Shown piece after piece: positions 47,792 to 50,409 of a stretch of DNA of 50,409 nucleotides (positions within the stretch are counted from its first letter, which is position 1; each line of letters opens with the position of its first letter). Made by a program: the position numbers and the translations under genes. The DNA is taken from assembly GCA_903858165.1 (NCBI GenBank), contig CAIOHZ010000148.1, forward strand, positions 1 through 50,409, read 5' to 3'. Under the pieces are notes generated by a model. It saw only the letters and a list, made by a program, of their open reading frames with translations, was not told the origin of the DNA and searched no databases. This DNA is from an uncultured Pseudomonadota bacterium (GTDB lineage: Bacteria > Pseudomonadota > Gammaproteobacteria > Steroidobacterales > Steroidobacteraceae).

Positions 47792-48511
47792 ATGAGCCGG
47801 GCAGTCGTTTATCACGGCGGCCCGCGCCATCCGTTTGCGGTCGACGTGCTGGTCGCGCAATTGGCGCAAGCCGGTTTTGTCTGTGAACTGCATGACGACC
47901 TCGACGCAGCCGCCGCCGCTTTAACGGCGACGCCGACGGCGCTGTTCGTGGTCCACGCGCTGCGCTGGACCATGACACAGCATGAAAAATACGCGGAAGA
48001 CCGCCCGCACTGGGGCATGACGCCTTCGCTTATGGCGCGCACGGCTATCACCCGCTACGTACGTGAGGGCGGCGGCTTGTTCGCGCTGCACACCTCGAGC
48101 ATCTGTTTCGATGACTGGCCGGAGTGGGGCGAGTTGCTCGGTGGCCGTTGGGTGTGGGGTCGTTCGCGTCACCCGCTGTATGGCACGGTGGCGGTGTCGC
48201 TGGATGGCACGCACGAACTGGCGGCGGGTCTACCTAACTTCGAATTGCAAGATGAAGCTTATTGCCACCTCGAATTGCAGCCCGAAACGCGCGTGTTCGG
48301 TTGGGTGGAAGCGGCCGATGGTGAGGGCACCACGGGCTTGCAGCCAGCCTGCTGGGTCTACGACTGTGCTGCTGGCCGAGCCGCTTATCTTTCCGTGGGG
48401 CATGATGCCTCGTCGCTGCAACACCCCGTATTGGCGGAACTGACTCATCGCGCAGCGCGCTGGGCCGGACGTCTTCTTCCTACTTCGACTGGAACCCAAA
48501 CGCATGCGTGA
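47792..48511 (+). CDS. ThuA-like domain protein
   Basis: The protein is about 239 residues with the class I glutamine-amidotransferase-like fold of ThuA proteins: AVVYHGGPRHPFAVD at the start, FVVHALRWTM, YVREGGGLFALHTSSICF, GGRWVWGRSRHPLYG and ELQDEAYCHLEL, then AAYLSVGHDASSLQHPVL. The GGGLFALHxxS segment occupies the nucleophile elbow but has no Cys, as usual for this family. The start is ATG at 47792, with a TTG four codons upstream as alternative. ThuA proteins occur in sugar and aromatic catabolic clusters; their biochemical role is mostly unassigned. It lies 31 bases after the SDR and its stop overlaps the next start by eight bases. Confidence 0.8.
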   Translation: MSRAVVYHGGPRHPFAVDVLVAQLAQAGFVCELHDDLDAAAAALTATPTALFVVHALRWTMTQHEKYAEDRPHWGMTPSLMARTAITRYVREGGGLFALHTSSICFDDWPEWGELLGGRWVWGRSRHPLYGTVAVSLDGTHELAAGLPNFELQDEAYCHLELQPETRVFGWVEAADGEGTTGLQPACWVYDCAAGRAAYLSVGHDASSLQHPVLAELTHRAARWAGRLLPTSTGTQTHA

Positions 48512-49265
48512 TATTCACGGAATGTCGGTGCTCATCACCGGCGGTGGCTCCGGCCTTGGTGAAGCCGTAGCGAGACTGTTCGCTGCACGTGGCGCTTACG
48601 TCACCATTTCCGGGCGTCGTCCGGAAAAGATCCAAGCGGTGGCCGCTTCCATTGGCCCGCTGTGCCATGCGGTGGTGGGCGACGTGGCCAACGCCGCGGA
48701 CCGCGAACAGATGGTGGCGGCGGCGGTGGCGCATGGCGGCAAGTTGGATGTGCTCGTGAACAACGCGGGCAATATGTACCGGCAAGCTGTGGCCGAATAC
48801 ACCGAAGAGGTGCTCCGCGAGGCTTTCGAGGTGAATGTCATCGGCGGCATGATGTTGGCGAGCAAGGCCTTGCCGCATCTGGAAGTCACCCGTGGTTCCA
48901 TCCTCTTCATTGGCTCCGTACATACACGCCGCGCTTACCCGGGCGCCACGCCGTATGCCGCCACCAAGGCCGCGCTAGAAGGCCTCACGCGAGTGATGGC
49001 CGCGGAACTGGGCCCGAAGCAAGTCCGCGTGAATTGTGTGGTGCCCGGTGCCGTGGCCACGGAAATTAACGTGCGCGCGGGGCTGGTAACCGAGGACGGC
49101 GTGGCAGCGCGCTACGCACGTCTGGCAGGCGATCACGCCCTGCAGCGTATTGGCACTGCCGAAGAAGTGGCCGAGGGCATCGAATATCTGGTGCGTGCCG
49201 AATGGGTCACTGGCGTCGCACTCGATGTGGATGGCGGGTTGGGGCTCGGTGTTTCAAGCTTTTGA
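48504..49265 (+). CDS. SDR family oxidoreductase
   Basis: Classical short-chain dehydrogenase, 253 residues. ITGGGSGLGEAVARLFA is the cofactor site, SGRRPEKI has Arg-Arg after the second strand, which favours NADP, and NNAGNMYRQ, IGSVHTRRAYPGATPYAATKAA give the central motif and the Ser-Tyr-Lys triad. VNCVVPGAVATEI follows. It overlaps the ThuA gene by eight bases (ATGCGTGA) and ends the plus-strand operon, eight bases before the convergent Dabb gene. It is the third SDR of the operon; the three differ clearly in sequence, so they are not recent duplicates. Confidence 0.9.
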   Translation: MRDIHGMSVLITGGGSGLGEAVARLFAARGAYVTISGRRPEKIQAVAASIGPLCHAVVGDVANAADREQMVAAAVAHGGKLDVLVNNAGNMYRQAVAEYTEEVLREAFEVNVIGGMMLASKALPHLEVTRGSILFIGSVHTRRAYPGATPYAATKAALEGLTRVMAAELGPKQVRVNCVVPGAVATEINVRAGLVTEDGVAARYARLAGDHALQRIGTAEEVAEGIEYLVRAEWVTGVALDVDGGLGLGVSSF

Positions 49266-49273
49266 GCCGCGCT

Positions 49274-49564
49274 TCAATAGTCGAAGTCGAGCGCCATCAC
49301 TTCCCCGTCTTTGACCAAGCGTGAAGCCACCGCAACATGGGCCGGGTGAACTGCATAGGCCGCGAGTGCATCGCGGTCCGTCAGCAACACCATCATTCCA
49401 TGCGTGAAGCCGCGAGCGCGTTCGGTGAAGTTCGTGCCTAGCGTCAGCTCGAGAATACCGGGGACATGGTCAGGCAGCGACCGCAAGCCAGCCAGGTGCT
49501 CCTCGATTGCCGCCGGCGTGGTGCCTTCGTTGAACTTGATCCAAACCATGTGATTCACGGGCAT
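49274..49564 (-). CDS. Dabb (stress-responsive alpha/beta barrel) domain protein
   Basis: Small protein of 96 residues starting MPVNHMVWIKFNEGTT. The pattern of a ferredoxin-like half barrel with LRSLPDHVPGILELTLGTNF, RARGFTHGMMVLLTDRDAL and YAVHPAHVAVASRLV is the Dabb domain, whose members include plant olivetolic acid cyclase and bacterial dimers of unknown function. The AGGAG site lies about six bases before the ATG. It is the last gene of a minus-strand set after the VOC protein (26-base gap) and is convergent with the SDR operon. A lyase/cyclase or ligand-binding role in the same pathway is inference. Confidence 0.85.
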   Translation of the reverse strand: MPVNHMVWIKFNEGTTPAAIEEHLAGLRSLPDHVPGILELTLGTNFTERARGFTHGMMVLLTDRDALAAYAVHPAHVAVASRLVKDGEVMALDFDY

Positions 49565-49590
49565 ATGCTTTCTCCTCTCTGGTTGCTGTT

Positions 49591-50121
49591 TCAGCCTGCC
49601 GGGTCTACTTCCATCCGCAAGGTCCGGCCATCCCACTCGGCCGCGGCGCGCGCCACCTGTGCATAGAGCGCAGTGAGGCCCGGGCCGGGTGGATAAACTT
49701 CGATCATGTGTCCGAGCAGTGGCCGCGTATCCACGTAAGACGCGCCGCGGCCGGAAGCCGTGCGCAGTTCGGTGACCACCGGAAACCCCTGCGCGGCATA
49801 GTGTGCCAGCGTTGCTGCGTAGTCTGCCGGCATGACCGCCACATGGTGGAACCCTTCTTCGTGCGCCGCGAAGGCGTCGCGAAAAGCCGAAGGCGCAGCG
49901 TTGTGCTGCATCACCAGCTCTACTTGCAGGTCGCCCGCTTGCACATAGGCTGCCGAGATATCCAGTGAAGCCGGTTGGCCGCGATAGAACACTTGCGCCA
50001 GTTGGATATGCCGCCGCACGAGGAAGGGCCCGAGCCCCCACAGCGCATGAAACCGGTCGATAGCCTCGTCGATATCAGCGACGTGGTAAGCGTTCTGCAG
50101 AATTCGTTGTGGAGTGGTCAT
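49591..50121 (-). CDS. VOC (glyoxalase/epimerase fold) family protein
   Basis: The protein is 176 residues with two beta-alpha-beta-beta-beta units of the vicinal oxygen chelate superfamily: QNAYHVADIDEAIDRFHALWGLGPF, then DLQVELVMQHN, and in the second half EEGFHHVAVMPADYAATLAHYAAQGF and DTRPLLGHMIEVYPPG. His in AYHVAD, Glu in QVELV, His in FHHVAV and Glu in HMIEVY fit the four metal positions. It resembles methylmalonyl-CoA epimerase-like Glyoxalase_4 members found in degradation clusters. Its ATG overlaps the MFS stop as ATGA. Confidence 0.85.
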   Translation of the reverse strand: MTTPQRILQNAYHVADIDEAIDRFHALWGLGPFLVRRHIQLAQVFYRGQPASLDISAAYVQAGDLQVELVMQHNAAPSAFRDAFAAHEEGFHHVAVMPADYAATLAHYAAQGFPVVTELRTASGRGASYVDTRPLLGHMIEVYPPGPGLTALYAQVARAAAEWDGRTLRMEVDPAG

Positions 50122-50409
50122 GGGTGTCCCTTGGTTGGAGGCTGCCGACCGAGCAGAGGCAACAGGACTGCGCCCACCACCAGCAGCGCAGCAGCGACGT
50201 GAAAGCTAGCGGTATAGCTGGCAGTACGCTCATACAGCCTCGCGAACAGCATGGGCGCGACACCGCCGGCCACGGCCAGCAGGGCGTACAGCACGGCGTA
50301 AATCTTGGCGTAATGGAGCGGGCCGAAATAGCGGGCCGTAAGGTACGCCATGAGGTCCAGTTCTGCACCGGCTGCTAGCCCGATGAGACTGCAGGCCACC
50401 AGGATGAGC
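50118..50409 (-). CDS. MFS transporter, C-terminal part (5' end outside window)
   Basis: The frame is open to the window edge. About 97 C-terminal residues are visible, with GLAAGAELDLMAYLTARYFGPLHYAKIYAVLYAL across a loop and two or three membrane helices, including HVAAALLVVGAVLLPLLG at the end. The segment LTARYFGPLHYAKIYAV matches the ends of oxalate/formate antiporter-like MFS proteins. It probably imports a catabolic substrate or exports a product across the inner membrane, in an operon with the VOC and Dabb genes (ATGA overlap with VOC). Confidence 0.75.
   Translation of the reverse strand, partial: LILVACSLIGLAAGAELDLMAYLTARYFGPLHYAKIYAVLYALLAVAGGVAPMLFARLYERTASYTASFHVAAALLVVGAVLLPLLGRQPPTKGHP

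Overview
The window looks like chromosomal DNA of a GC-rich gammaproteobacterium. The evidence is a GyrB with the proteobacterial C-terminal insert, alpha2/beta2 glycyl-tRNA synthetase (glyQS), a glnA - DUF4124 gene - ntrB - ntrC block with a sigma-54/NtrC control region, and a TonB-dependent receptor with P450, SDR and acyl-CoA genes of the kind common in Steroidobacter/Nevskia/Sphingomonas-like degraders. The taxonomic guess below class level is inference. No rRNA, tRNA, CRISPR array or transposase was recognised. No stretch without a gene exceeds 300 bases; the longest (21628-21869, 242 bases) is the glnA control region.

Region 1 (1-5007) holds five small paralogous lipoproteins. Four sit upstream and one downstream of a 987-residue protein that joins an HExxH metallopeptidase domain, a beta-propeller and a predicted outer-membrane barrel. 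Region 2 (5039-16968) holds an acyl-CoA dehydrogenase and a DUF885 peptidase on the minus strand, then gyrB interrupted by a 579-residue intein (LAGLIDADG endonuclease plus an XRE-type helix-turn-helix). After gyrB come a nicotinamidase-like hydrolase that seems to lack its nucleophile, a DmdC-like acyl-CoA dehydrogenase, a GNAT acetyltransferase and an RlmL-like RNA methyltransferase. Region 3 (16976-20722, minus) is glyQ-glyS-plsC. Region 4 (20769-26620) has a REP-like repeat, a dienelactone hydrolase and the nitrogen-control block. Between ntrB and ntrC lies a 14-bp tandem repeat in which every unit is a five-codon mini-ORF with ATGA overlaps, which may act as a translation relay.

Region 5 (26634-34447) is a divergent catabolic cluster. 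On the minus strand lie a GMC oxidoreductase, an alpha-methylacyl-CoA racemase, a DUF3237 protein and an NmrA-type reductase. On the plus strand lie an acyl-CoA ligase and a p-cresol methylhydroxylase-like flavocytochrome (flavoprotein plus cytochrome c). A near-palindrome in the divergent gap could be a shared operator. Region 6 (34389-38868) has a CHASE8 hybrid histidine kinase whose end overlaps the cytochrome gene, a class 1B-type pyrD, and trmL. pyrD and trmL diverge from one symmetric -10 element that would make both mRNAs leaderless.

Region 7 (39061-49265) is a TonB receptor followed by a tightly overlapped operon: P450, SDR, two amidohydrolases, an atypical P450, SDR, ThuA-like protein, SDR. 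It meets a convergent minus-strand operon (Dabb protein, VOC protein, truncated MFS transporter). Together these look like an uptake and oxidation pathway for a hydrophobic substrate that I cannot name from sequence. The strongest candidates for undescribed biology are the ntrB/ntrC relay repeat, the intein with an internal helix-turn-helix, the peptidase-barrel with its lipoprotein family, and the operon downstream of the TonB receptor.
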